Origin: Bacteroidota bacterium
GTDB taxonomy: Bacteria; Bacteroidota; Bacteroidia; Bacteroidales; WCHB1-69
DNA length: 5,492 bases
Assembly: GCA_023413895.1 (NCBI GenBank)
Contig: JAEZOU010000057.1
Coordinates: 1-5,492 of the forward strand
Direction: 5' to 3'
In this document: positions 5,388 to 5,492 of the stretch, piece after piece
Position numbering within the stretch: position 1 is the stretch's first letter
Layout: the number at the start of each line of letters is the position of its first letter
Made by a program: the position numbers and the translations under genes
Notes under the pieces: model-generated
Told to the model about the DNA's origin: nothing
Database searches by the model: none
The model's input: the letters and a program-made list of their open reading frames with translations, nothing else

Positions 5388-5492
5388 AGTGTTGAATTTA
5401 TATGCTTATGTTTTAATATAAATGAAGGTTTCTTAAAGTATCATTTAGCAGAAAACAGCTTGTTTTACATACTAAAGCTATTTATTTCTCTA

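Overview
The window looks like accessory DNA from a low-G+C member of the Bacteroidales (Bacteroidota). The evidence is the Bacteroidetes style of Rhs core (YTFSAKE..SETGLSYFGARYY..WLSVDPM..YPSLSPY.YCANNP..LVDPNGE), promoter-like TAnnTTTG -7 boxes, the start of a Bacteroidetes-type phage tail tape-measure protein, and an IS256-family element. No taxonomic search was possible, so the genus is left open. Every gene called is on the minus strand, so the window reads biologically from right to left.

Positions 5390 down to 1233 hold an array of three short 'orphan' Rhs tip genes, each followed by a putative immunity gene. Each tip gene starts with the same ~84-codon Rhs core ending at DPNGE, encoded by a ~305 bp DNA repeat that also covers the 5' leader and a -7-like box. 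After that point the three C-terminal domains are unrelated. Cassette 1 (5337-4239) carries a possible permuted papain-fold enzyme and a two-helix membrane protein. Cassette 2 (4100-2770) carries a papain/NlpC-P60/CHAP-like hydrolase and an exported protein with a signal peptide. Cassette 3 (2551-1233) carries a domain resembling polymorphic toxin type 44 and a membrane-anchored protein whose gene overlaps the toxin gene by 55 bp. The compartments of the proposed immunity proteins (inner membrane or periplasm) suit toxins that act at the envelope in cassettes 1 and 2.

Positions 939-1232 are a G+C-richer remnant: a strong hairpin (1055-1087) and the first 19 codons of a phage tape-measure gene, cut off by the insertion sequence. 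Positions 212-938 are an internally deleted IS256-family element with nearly perfect 24 bp ends and a transposase broken by at least two deletions and frameshifts, so it is a MITE-like derivative. A second, solitary IS-end remnant lies at about 2645-2692, between cassettes 2 and 3. Positions 1-211 and 5391-5492 are A+T-rich with no gene I can support.

The array may be a store of toxin tips that recombine through the shared core onto a full-length rhs gene elsewhere, or a set of independently expressed mini-toxins. The in-frame stops just upstream of each ATG and the promoter-like boxes make independent expression a real possibility.
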